From an uncultured Collinsella sp. (GTDB lineage: Bacteria; Actinomycetota; Coriobacteriia; Coriobacteriales; Coriobacteriaceae), in the NCBI GenBank assembly GCA_900544425.1, contig UQUX01000047.1:1-13202 (forward strand): a stretch of 13,202 bases of DNA, given 5' to 3'. The stretch's first letter is position 1. Each line of letters starts with the position of its first letter. Under the pieces are notes generated by a model. The model was not told the DNA's origin and searched no databases. It worked only from the letters and a program-made list of their open reading frames with translations. The translations under genes and the position numbers were made by a program. Positions 1 through 6,177 of the stretch are shown one piece after another.

Positions 1-1065
1 ACCCGTCAGCTGCTCCCTGGTAAGGGCGGCCGAGCGTGCCGGCGAGTAGTTCTTGTCGATACCGGCCTTCTTCATAATGATCTTGAGACGGTCGACTTGC
101 TCATCGCCCACGCCGGTACGGCGCACATTTTCGACCGCGGTAAAGTAGCGGCGGACGATCTCCATCTTGGAAGCGTCGCGGCAGGCATCGTCATCGGTAA
201 TAGCAAAACCGACCATATTGACGCCCATGTCCGTGGGGCTCTGGTAGGGGCTCTTGCCCAGGATCTTTTCCATCAGAGCACGGACCACCGGGAAAGCCTC
301 GACGTCACGGTTGTAGTTGACCGTGGTCTTGTTGTAGGCCTCCAAGTGGAAGGAGTCGATGATATTGGCGTCGTCGAGATCTGCCGTGGCCGCCTCGTAG
401 GCGATGTTGACCGGATGCGTGAGGGGAAGGTTCCAGACCGGGAAGGTCTCGAACTTGGCGTAGCCGGCGGCGGTGCCGTGTTTGTGCTCGTGATAAAGCT
501 GCGACAGGCAGGTGGCGAGCTTACCCGAGCCAGGACCCGGCGCGGTGACCACGACGAGCGGACGGGTGGTCTCGACAAACTCGTTCTTGCCGTAGCCGTC
601 GTCGGACACGATCAGATCGACGTCGTGGGGATAGCCCTCGATGGGATAGTGCAGCTTGGCGGGAATGCCGAGCGCGTTCAGGCGATTGCGGAAGACATCG
701 GCGGCGGGCTGGCCGGCGTACTGGGTGATAACCACGGCCGCGACAGCAAAACCGTTGCCGCGGAACAGGTCGACCAGGCGCAAAACGTCCTCGTCATAGG
801 TAATGCCCAGGTCACCGCGAGCCTTGTTCTTCTCGATGTGGTTCGCGTTAATGGCGATGATGACCTCAACGTCGTCGGCTATGCTCTTGAGCATGCGAAA
901 CTTGCTGTCCGGTTCAAAACCCGGCAGCACGCGACTCGCGTGATAGTCGTCAAACAGCTTGCCGCCAAACTCCAAATACAGCTTGCCGCCAAACTGCGAG
1001 ATACGCTCTTTAATATGAGCGGCCTGCAGCTCGATATACTTCGCGTTGTCGAAACCCTGGCGCAT
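1..1065 (-). CDS. DUF1846 (UPF0371) family protein, 3' end cut by window edge
   Basis: An open frame reads leftward from an ATG at 1065 to the first base of the window, giving 355 residues with no stop. I recognise the DUF1846/UPF0371 family from memory. Seen: the N-terminal block KLYLEFGGKL (res. 28-37), RGDLGITYDEDVLRL (res. 83-97), QYAGQPA (res. 115-121), the glycine-rich PGPGSGKLATCLSQLYHE stretch (res. 176-193) and the FETFPVWNLPL block (res. 205-215). Family members are about 490-500 residues, so roughly the last quarter lies outside. The cellular role of the family is not settled; PGPGSGK resembles a nucleotide-binding loop, but that is inference. An in-frame ATG at 1089 would add eight residues; I prefer 1065 because a purine-rich GGGACGGGAG lies just upstream and homologues start near this point. 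It has no evident link to the arginine genes and its own promoter seems to lie in the gap. Confidence 0.88.
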   Translation of the reverse strand, partial: MRQGFDNAKYIELQAAHIKERISQFGGKLYLEFGGKLFDDYHASRVLPGFEPDSKFRMLKSIADDVEVIIAINANHIEKNKARGDLGITYDEDVLRLVDLFRGNGFAVAAVVITQYAGQPAADVFRNRLNALGIPAKLHYPIEGYPHDVDLIVSDDGYGKNEFVETTRPLVVVTAPGPGSGKLATCLSQLYHEHKHGTAAGYAKFETFPVWNLPLTHPVNIAYEAATADLDDANIIDSFHLEAYNKTTVNYNRDVEAFPVVRALMEKILGKSPYQSPTDMGVNMVGFAITDDDACRDASKMEIVRRYFTAVENVRRTGVGDEQVDRLKIIMKKAGIDKNYSPARSAALTREQLTG

Positions 1066-1104
1066 ATATGGCTCCCGTCCCGTTTCCATTTAATGTTCTA
1101 GGCG

Positions 1105-1134
1105 ATTATAACGGAGCAGACCCTTCCCAACACC
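1105..1134 (-). promoter_or_regulatory. Candidate promoter of the DUF1846 gene
   Basis: Read on the minus strand, a perfect TATAAT sits at 1110-1105, about 40 bases upstream of the chosen start codon. The matching -35 region 17 bases further up (GTGTTG) is a poor match to consensus, so the call rests mainly on the -10 box and its position. Confidence 0.45.
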
Positions 1135-1172
1135 CAAGCAGCCAACGGGCATCAACCAAACACGTCATCGAT

Positions 1173-1241
1173 AAGTTGCGGTGAAATAGTTCCCGTTTAA
1201 CCCCTCAAGACGGCCAAACAGGAACTATTCCACCGCAACTT
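1173..1241. repeat. 26-bp inverted repeat (long hairpin, possible dispersed element)
   Basis: The arms 1173-1198 and 1216-1241 are reverse complements over 26 bases with only two mismatches, around a 17-base spacer. On one strand both mismatches would be G-U pairs, so an RNA hairpin would be nearly continuous. There is no convincing T-run next to it, so it is a poor intrinsic terminator. It lies between the DUF1846 promoter and the terminator-like hairpin at 1387. It could be one unit of a dispersed intergenic repeat, the end of a small non-autonomous element, or a structured RNA; the window holds only one copy. Confidence 0.75.
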
Positions 1242-1386
1242 CCCCTTTTGGCGCGAAGTAACCTGACCCCATTGCACCAGCGAACGGGCGCCAGAGCGAG
1301 CAAGCTGCCCCCTGCCCGCAACAATGGCAGCGCCGCAGGTTGAGCATAAGTCAGCGAGCGCCGTCCAGGACGTACAAGTTGGCATG
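1242..1386. other. Intergenic stretch without a supported gene
   Basis: GC-rich DNA between the 26-bp inverted repeat and the next hairpin. Two short overlapping minus-strand frames of about 60 codons cover it (1385-1197 and 1396-1205), but neither has a credible ribosome binding site or a recognisable domain, and both run into the inverted repeat. It may belong to the same repeat element. Confidence 0.4.
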
Positions 1387-1428
1387 AAAAAGGCAAGGCA
1401 TAGACCTTCTGGTCATGCCTTGCCTTTT
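1387..1428 (-). terminator. Strong intrinsic terminator-like hairpin
   Basis: A 14-bp perfect stem (1388-1401 with 1415-1428), one bulged base, then a further 4-bp stem (1403-1406 with 1411-1414) closed by a TTCT loop. The minus-strand read ends in five Ts (1391-1387), as in a rho-independent terminator. The plus-strand read also has four Ts, so it may act both ways. It lies about 210 bases beyond the transporter stop codon and is the last hairpin of the series there, so it is the most likely end of the arcA1-arcB-arcD transcript. Confidence 0.75.
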
Positions 1429-1470
1429 GAATGACAAATTGTCGTTCTGGGCGGCGCGCAGCGTCGACTG

Positions 1471-1638
1471 GTTGCGCGGTTCGTAGAACCGCGCAACATG
1501 AGAGCGCCCCCTCCCGCGCACGGAACGGGAGGGGGCTAAAGGTAGGAGTCTACCGGTGGGTTGACCCCACCGGACAGACGATGACCAGGTGATCCTTTAC
1601 AGGATCGTCAAGGTTTCCGTGGGGTACCCGTTGGGTAC
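1471..1638 (-). other. Array of five stem-loops in the 3' flank of the arc transporter
   Basis: Starting directly after the stop codon at 1639 and reading down the minus strand, there are perfect inverted repeats at 1624-1638 (6 bp, GTT loop), 1591-1606 (6 bp), 1553-1573 (8 bp, CCGGTGGG arms), 1506-1536 (11 bp, GCCCCCTCCCG arms) and 1471-1497 (12 bp, GTTGCGCGGTTC arms, 3-base loop). None has a long T-run. Together with the terminator at 1387-1428 they form a chain. It could be a structured 3' UTR that protects the transcript, a 3'-derived small RNA, or stacked terminators. No coding frame with a start signal is seen here. Confidence 0.65.
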
Positions 1639-3117
1639 TTAGAGCAGCACGCAGGCGACGGTCAGGATGACGGCGCAGACGACGGAGAGCGCGACGATGA
1701 GCTTAAGGGCAAACTTGAGCCAGGTCGTCCACTCGATCTTGGCCAGGGCGAGACCGCCCATGATGGCACCGGAGGTCGGGGTGAACAGGTTCACGACACC
1801 GATAGCAGCGGAGAAGATCATGACCATGACCTCGGGCGAGAAGCCGAGCTTAACAGCCAGCGGTCCCATGATGGGCATGGAGACGGTAGCCATACCAGAG
1901 GTCGAGGGGATCAGGAAGGACAGGCCGAAGTAGACCAGGAAGCTCATGGGAGCGAAGATCACGCCGGACAGACCAGCCAGAGCATTGGCGGCAGCGTCGA
2001 GGACGTAGACGTCGAGGCCGGTGTTAGCCATGAGGACGGAGATACCACGGGCGAGGGCGATGACGAGAACAACGGACATCATGTCGGCAGCGCCGGTGAT
2101 GAAGGTGTTGACGATCTGCTTCTCGGACAGGCCACCGATGATACCGATCAGGACGGCCATGAGGAAGAACCAGGTGGAAGCCTCGTCGAAGTACCACTGG
2201 CCAATGGGCAGGCCGGTGATCAGGGCAGACCAGCCCTGGACGACGGCGTTACCGTCGGCGTCGTAGACGGCGCCAGCGTCGAAGAAGTTGGCGACGCCCT
2301 CGTTGAGGTCGGCCAGCGGGATGAAGCCGACGATCATGACGACGAAGGTGAAGGCGAAGGCGATCAGAACACCCTTCTGACGACCGGTGAGCTTGACCTC
2401 CTTGTGGACCTCGGAAGCAGCCTTGCCGTGAGCCTCTTCGGCGTCCTTGAGCTCCTGCATCGACAGGATGGTGGAACCCTTGTCAGCCTTGACCTTCTTG
2501 GCATAGTTCATCACGAAGAAGATGGACATAGCGGTAGTGACAATCCACAGGACGGCACCGAGGCCGATGATGATGGACTGGTTGACCTCAATGCCAACGC
2601 CGGTCAGAGCGTCGACGGCAGCGCCGACGGCGAACGGGTTAACCGTGGATCCCAGGCAGCCGCAGCCAGCGCCGAGCAGGACGGTAGCGGCACCGACCAT
2701 GGGGTCGAAGCCAGCGGCCATCATGGTAGCGGCGAGCAGGGCGTAGAAGGGAACGGTCTCCTCGCACATACCATAGGTGGTACCACCGAGGGAGAAGATG
2801 AGCATCAGCACGGGAATGAGCATAATCTCGTTGCCCTTAAGCTTCTGCACCAGAACGGCGATGCCGTTGTCCAGGGCGCCGGTCTCGGTCATCATGCCGA
2901 GGAAGCCGCCCAGGATCATAACGAAGAGACAGACGGGCAGAGCGTCAGCGAAGCCCAGGATCGGGGCGGTGCAGAAATCGCTCAGGCGGGCTGCGGTAAC
3001 CGCGCCGCCGGACGTGCCGGAGACGATAACGGTAATCACTGCAACAATTGCCAGCAGAGCTAGAAGAATGGTGAACGATGAAGGCATACCGCGCTTTTTC
3101 TTAGCGGTCTCAGTCAT
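1639..3117 (-). CDS. arcD: YfcC/DcuC-family transporter, probable ArcD-type arginine/ornithine antiporter
   Basis: A 492-residue inner-membrane protein with about a dozen hydrophobic segments and a central hydrophilic loop (res. 206-247). Hallmarks of the YfcC/C4-dicarboxylate anaerobic carrier superfamily are visible: GGTTYGMCEETVPFY (res. 111-125), GCLGSTVNPFAVG (res. 153-165), FLIPSTSGMA (res. 401-410) and NLFTPTSGAIMGGLALAKI (res. 443-461), the last two being paired re-entrant-type motifs. Members of this family are the usual ArcD-like carriers in ADI operons of many anaerobes, distinct from the APC-type ArcD. Exchange of arginine for ornithine is inferred from its place as third gene after arcA1 and arcB, 147 bases behind arcB. 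I chose the ATG at 3117 because AAGGGGGG lies nine bases upstream; an in-frame ATG at 3144 would add nine residues but lies above that site. The substrate is not proven by sequence. Confidence 0.85.
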   Translation of the reverse strand: MTETAKKKRGMPSSFTILLALLAIVAVITVIVSGTSGGAVTAARLSDFCTAPILGFADALPVCLFVMILGGFLGMMTETGALDNGIAVLVQKLKGNEIMLIPVLMLIFSLGGTTYGMCEETVPFYALLAATMMAAGFDPMVGAATVLLGAGCGCLGSTVNPFAVGAAVDALTGVGIEVNQSIIIGLGAVLWIVTTAMSIFFVMNYAKKVKADKGSTILSMQELKDAEEAHGKAASEVHKEVKLTGRQKGVLIAFAFTFVVMIVGFIPLADLNEGVANFFDAGAVYDADGNAVVQGWSALITGLPIGQWYFDEASTWFFLMAVLIGIIGGLSEKQIVNTFITGAADMMSVVLVIALARGISVLMANTGLDVYVLDAAANALAGLSGVIFAPMSFLVYFGLSFLIPSTSGMATVSMPIMGPLAVKLGFSPEVMVMIFSAAIGVVNLFTPTSGAIMGGLALAKIEWTTWLKFALKLIVALSVVCAVILTVACVLL

Positions 3118-3217
3118 GGTTCTCATCCCCCCTTCATAAATCATTTAACTTTCTCGCGCGAAGCGGATCTTCCGTGCCGTGCCCACCGCCCGACGCGAGA
3201 TATTTACCAGACAAAGC

Positions 3218-3249
3218 CGCTCGGGGTGTGCAGCAAGACACCCCGAGCG
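3218..3249 (-). terminator. Hairpin between arcB and arcD (weak or partial terminator)
   Basis: A perfect 12-bp stem (3218-3229 with 3238-3249, CGCTCGGGGTGT arms) with an 8-base loop begins 15 bases after the arcB stop. The minus-strand sequence after it is GGCTTTGTCT, with only three consecutive Ts, so termination is likely incomplete. It may set the transporter level below that of the enzymes or mark an mRNA processing point. Confidence 0.55.
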
Positions 3250-3264
3250 AGATGCTAGATGCTC

Positions 3265-4260
3265 TTACTTGAGCGTGGCGTACATGACAGCCTTGATGGT
3301 GTGCATGCGGTTCTCGGCCTCGTCGAAGACCTTGGAAGCGGGGCTCTCGAAGACCTCGTCGGTGACCTCCTGCTCGGTGATGCCGAACTGCTCGCACTTC
3401 TCGGCGCCAATCGTGGTGTTGGTGTCGTGGAAGCTGGGCAGGCAGTGCAGGAAGATGGCACCCGGGTTGGCCATAGCCATGACCTCGGAGGTGACACGAT
3501 ACGGGGTGAGCTGAGCGATGCGCTCGGCCCAGACCTCGTCGGGCTCGCCCATGGAGACCCACACGTCGGTGTAGATAACGTCGGCACCGGTGACGCCGTC
3601 CTTGACGTCGGTGGTCAGCTTGATGGTGCAGCCGTTGGCCTCGGCGATGGGCTTGCAGGCCTCGATGACGTCGTCGGCGGGCATGCACTCCTCGGGGCCG
3701 CAGGCCACGAAGTTCATGCCGAGCTTGGAGCAGACAACCATGAGGGAGCGAGCAACGTTGTTCTTGCAGTCGCCCATGAAGACGAGGGTCTTGCCCTTGA
3801 TGTCGTAGTTGAAGTTCTCCTGGACGGTCAGGATGTCGGCGAGCATCTGGGTGGGATGCCACTCAGTGGTCAGGCCGTTCCACACGGGCACGCCGGACTT
3901 AGCAGCGAGCTCCTCGACGTCGTCCTGGGCAAAGCCACGGAACTCGATGCCGTCATACATGCGGCCGAGAACGCGAGCGGTGTCCTCGATGGACTCCTTC
4001 TTGCCCATCTGCGACGAACCCGGATCTAGGTAGGTCACGCCCATGCCCAGATCCATGCCGCCGACCTCGAAGGCGCAGCGGGTACGAGTGGAGGTCTTCT
4101 GGAAGAGCAGAACGATGTTCTTGCCCTCGAGATAGCGGTGCGGAACGCCAGCGCGCTTCATGTCCTTGAAGTTCTTGGAAAGCTTGAGCAAGTACTCGAT
4201 CTCCTCGGTGGAGAGGTCGAGGAGCTTGAGGAAGCTACGGCCGGAGAGGTTAACACCCAT
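3265..4260 (-). CDS. arcB: Ornithine carbamoyltransferase (catabolic, ADI pathway)
   Basis: 331 residues, the normal length for the family. The cytoplasmic enzyme splits citrulline with phosphate to ornithine and carbamoyl phosphate when working in the ADI direction. The carbamoyl-phosphate site STRTR is at res. 57-61, with HPTQ at 135-138, the ornithine-binding DxxxSMG at 232-238 and HCLP with the active-site cysteine at 272-275; the C-terminus carries ENRMHTIKA (res. 316-324). SMG marks an ornithine rather than aspartate or putrescine enzyme. The start at 4260 follows AAAGGAAACGAACC, a good ribosome binding site; the frame stays open upstream into arcA, but that part makes no family sense. 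The catabolic assignment (arcB rather than anabolic argF) rests on its position between arcA1 and the transporter. It lies 104 bases behind arcA1, with two hairpins in the gap. Confidence 0.95.
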   Translation of the reverse strand: MGVNLSGRSFLKLLDLSTEEIEYLLKLSKNFKDMKRAGVPHRYLEGKNIVLLFQKTSTRTRCAFEVGGMDLGMGVTYLDPGSSQMGKKESIEDTARVLGRMYDGIEFRGFAQDDVEELAAKSGVPVWNGLTTEWHPTQMLADILTVQENFNYDIKGKTLVFMGDCKNNVARSLMVVCSKLGMNFVACGPEECMPADDVIEACKPIAEANGCTIKLTTDVKDGVTGADVIYTDVWVSMGEPDEVWAERIAQLTPYRVTSEVMAMANPGAIFLHCLPSFHDTNTTIGAEKCEQFGITEQEVTDEVFESPASKVFDEAENRMHTIKAVMYATLK

Positions 4261-4303
4261 GGTTCGTTTCCTTTCGAAAAAATGAATTACGTAAGTATTA
4301 GTG

Positions 4304-4352
4304 TTGCCCGTTTGACGGGCAAACCGGTGCGGTTGTAGGGGGACCGCACCGG
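4304..4352 (-). other. Two tandem hairpins between arcA1 and arcB
   Basis: Reading from arcA1 to arcB: a 10-bp perfect stem with CCGGTGCGGT arms (4324-4333 with 4343-4352, 9-base loop), then one base later a 7-bp stem with TTGCCCG arms (4304-4310 with 4316-4322, 5-base loop). Neither is followed by a T-run, so they look like transcript-stabilising or processing structures rather than full terminators. They lie just outside the duplicated arcA block and have no counterpart sequence behind arcA2. Confidence 0.6.
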
Positions 4353-4363
4353 AAACGGAAAGA

Positions 4364-5630
4364 CTTAGAGGTCCTCGCGCCAGAAGGGCATGCTCATGCA
4401 GCGCGGGCCGCCGCGGCCGCGGGAGAGCTCGGCGGAGGGCACGACGAGAAGGTCCAGGCCCTCCTTGTACAGCACGTCGTTGGTGACGGTGTTGCGGGCG
4501 TAGACGCAGATCTTGCCGGGCTCGACGCACAGGGTGTTGGAGCCGTCGTTCCACTGCTCGCGGGAGGCCGCGATCGGGTCGCCGCCGCCGCAGGGGATCA
4601 GCTTGACCTGGTCGACGCCGGTGGCGTCCTCCAGGACGTGCTCGAGGGTGTCCTCGATCAGGCGGATGTTCACGTCGCCCGGGTTCTTGCCGGCGGTCAG
4701 CTCGTAGACGCGCAGGGTGCCCATGATGGCGGGGTGGATCGTGAACTTATCGACGTCGATCTGGGTGAAGACCGTGTCGAGGTGCATGAAGGCGCGCGAG
4801 ACCGGGATGTCGAAGGCCAGGATGCGCTCGACCTTGGAGTCGGAGTTCCAGAAGATGTTCTGGGCCATGACGTCGATGGCCGCGGCCTGGGTGCGCTGGG
4901 AGATGCCGACGGCGAGGGTCTTCTCGTTGATGTTCAGCACGTCGCCGCCCTCGGTGTGGAACTGGCAGTCGCGGCGGAAGTACAGGGAGACGTCCTTGTA
5001 GTCGGGGTGGTACTTGAAGACGTACTTGCCGTACAGGGTCTCGCGGTTGCGGGTGACCGAGTACATGCGGTTGAGGTTGACGCCCTCGCCGACGACCGCG
5101 AACGGGTCGCGGGTGAAGTAGAGGTTGGGCATCGGGTCGATGATCAGGTCGGACTCGGACTCGGAGTTGACCAGGGAGTCGAGGGTCGTGGACGCCGTGA
5201 GGGGCATGTCGATCTCGGCCTTGGTCATGCCGGCCATGGTCTTCTTGACGAACTCGAGGTTGTCCTCGATGGAGTCCAGCTTCTCGCGGACGATCTGCGG
5301 CATGTGCTGGCCGCGGATGCCTGCCTCGGCGATGTACTGGTCGGTGAACTCGGCGCGGGCGCCGGGGACCTGGTCGAACACCTCGGCGACGAGGTTCTCG
5401 AGGTAGAGGACCTCCACGCCCTGGTCCCTCAGGATCTGGGCGAAGGTGTCGTGCTCCTGCTGTGCGACCTCCAGGAACGGGACGTCGTCGAACAGGAGTC
5501 GCTCGAGCTCGTCGGGCGGCAGGTTGAGGAGCTCGTCGCCGGGACGGTGCAGGCAGACCTTCCTGAGCTTGCCGATCTCGGAAGGCACGTGCAGACCTTT
5601 CGTCATGGCCTCCTACCTTTCTTTCGGGCC
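4364..5630. repeat. Copy 1 of an identical 1267-bp arcA repeat
   Basis: As far as reading by eye and identical translations in several frames can show, this block matches 7451-8717 base for base, in the same orientation and 3087 bases apart. The left edge falls one base past the arcA stop codon. The right edge falls 24 bases upstream of the arcA start. Beyond the left edge similarity ends at once; beyond the right edge it drops sharply but homology continues for about 200 bases. Confidence 0.9.
4365..5606 (-). CDS. arcA: Arginine deiminase, copy 1 (heads arcA-arcB-arcD)
   Basis: 413 residues, full family length. This cytoplasmic guanidino-modifying enzyme hydrolyses L-arginine to citrulline and ammonia, the first step of the ADI pathway. 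The N-terminal SEIGKLRKVCLHRPG (res. 9-23) is typical. Active-site residues are in place: FTRDP with Asp167, the EGGD block with Glu219, MHLDTVF with His275 and Asp277, and the nucleophile Cys403 in GGPRCMSMPF. The protein is identical to that of copy 2. Upstream, AGGAGG ends only two bases before the ATG, unusually close; AAAGG about ten bases upstream may be the working ribosome binding site. The leader and promoter lie at 5627-5754. This copy is followed by arcB and the transporter, so it probably serves the main energy-yielding ADI route. Third positions are strongly G/C, consistent with high expression. Confidence 0.97.
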   Translation of the reverse strand: MTKGLHVPSEIGKLRKVCLHRPGDELLNLPPDELERLLFDDVPFLEVAQQEHDTFAQILRDQGVEVLYLENLVAEVFDQVPGARAEFTDQYIAEAGIRGQHMPQIVREKLDSIEDNLEFVKKTMAGMTKAEIDMPLTASTTLDSLVNSESESDLIIDPMPNLYFTRDPFAVVGEGVNLNRMYSVTRNRETLYGKYVFKYHPDYKDVSLYFRRDCQFHTEGGDVLNINEKTLAVGISQRTQAAAIDVMAQNIFWNSDSKVERILAFDIPVSRAFMHLDTVFTQIDVDKFTIHPAIMGTLRVYELTAGKNPGDVNIRLIEDTLEHVLEDATGVDQVKLIPCGGGDPIAASREQWNDGSNTLCVEPGKICVYARNTVTNDVLYKEGLDLLVVPSAELSRGRGGPRCMSMPFWREDL

Positions 5631-5642
5631 CCTGTCAGGGCC
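5627..5642 (-). promoter_or_regulatory. Leader hairpin of arcA1
   Basis: GGCCC (5627-5631) pairs with GGGCC (5638-5642), with room for an extra T-A pair inside past a bulged C. It sits about 20 bases upstream of the start codon in the predicted 5' leader. The other arcA leader has GGCC arms around a different loop at the same place. GGCC also occurs directly before the ATG, so an alternative fold could cover the AGGAGG; that is inference. Confidence 0.4.
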
Positions 5643-5688
5643 GATTCGTTAGCGCCCCTCCGTGTGAGGCGTTATTGCTGACGACATA

Positions 5689-5754
5689 TTTATATCCAAA
5701 ATCAGTTCATACTTCCACCTCGCCCCCGAACGGTTTTATATGAGGGGTGAACGG
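5689..5754 (-). promoter_or_regulatory. arcA1 promoter with tandem 21-bp-spaced upstream repeats
   Basis: On the minus strand, TGGAAG (5717-5712) and TATAAA (5694-5689) are separated by exactly 17 bases. Upstream lie two direct CCGTTC sites (complement of GAACGG at 5728-5733 and 5749-5754), 21 bp apart, two helical turns. The same core, spacing and repeats occur before arcA2 although the surrounding bases differ, which supports function. The -35 box is weak (three of six), as expected of a promoter needing an activator; the repeats are the likely activator site. The regulator is unknown. Confidence 0.7.
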
Positions 5755-6089
5755 CATACACATATACTTCACGCATGGCACACTTTGATTTAATAAAGTT
5801 TATTTACGTGCTTAAACGCGTTTTCAATCCAAATAGCAAATGGAACTTAACTTTATTAAACCACCCTCAAATTGCATATTTCCAATAAAGCTATGAATAG
5901 AATTAGCGATTCATACCGCGTCTCAACCATTTTCATTTTTATTCAGAAAAAAGTTTTTCCTATTCATTTCTGGTAACAAATTACCGTTTACCAGACGCTT
6001 GATACCGTTCACCGGAAGCTCAGTATAAGGCCCATCGAATACCGGCTCGACTTACGGCCTCATTTGTAACAACTTGACTTCTTGGTATA
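5755..6089. other. AT-rich intergenic spacer upstream of arcA1
   Basis: No supported gene. It contains a 12-bp inverted repeat (TTTAATAAAGTT at 5789-5800, its complement at 5849-5860), a GAAAAAAGTTTTTC palindrome near 5946, GGTAA-N4-TTACC at 5972-5985, and on the plus strand a direct pair ACCGTTTACC (5983-5992) and ACCGTTCACC (6004-6013), again 21 bp apart. A 37-codon plus-strand frame (5775-5888) has no ribosome binding site. The AT-richness against GC-rich genes suggests DNA-bending or protein-binding promoter DNA. Confidence 0.5.
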
Positions 6090-6129
6090 GAAAAACAATC
6101 CCGCTCCCCTCATGGGAAACGGGACTGTT
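6090..6129 (-). terminator. Intrinsic terminator of the arcA2-arcT unit
   Basis: On the minus strand, AACAGTCCCG (6129-6120) pairs with CGGGATTGTT (6103-6094), including one G-U pair, with further pairing inside, and is followed by an unbroken T-run (6095-6091). It lies about 50 bases after the aminotransferase stop and separates the arcA2-arcT unit from arcA1, which argues that arcA1 needs its own promoter. Confidence 0.85.
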
Positions 6130-6177
6130 ATCGATAATCGTAGACAGATTTGAGCGGCTTTGAGAGCCGTCGGAATC

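Noticed and set aside
97..1101. A 334-codon plus-strand frame opposite the DUF1846 gene
   Set aside because: It is the antisense shadow of a clearly conserved protein; its own translation has no family features or ribosome binding site.
1197..1396. Two short minus-strand frames of about 62 codons, one with a CSTCG stretch resembling a zinc ribbon
   Set aside because: No ribosome binding site, only one possible Cys pair, and they run through the 26-bp inverted repeat; noncoding repeat DNA is more likely.
4261..4554. N-terminal extension of arcB to an ATG at 4554, inside arcA1
   Set aside because: The added 98 residues are Arg-rich shadow sequence of arcA and the intergenic hairpins; a good ribosome binding site precedes the ATG at 4260. 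The same frame appears behind arcA2 without any arcB.
3259..5681. Long plus-strand frames opposite arcB and arcA1 (also 7443-8837 opposite arcA2)
   Set aside because: Rich in Val, Gly, Asp and Leu as expected of the reverse complement of GC-rich genes; the minus strand carries full catalytic motifs. Their identity between the arcA copies only reflects the DNA repeat.
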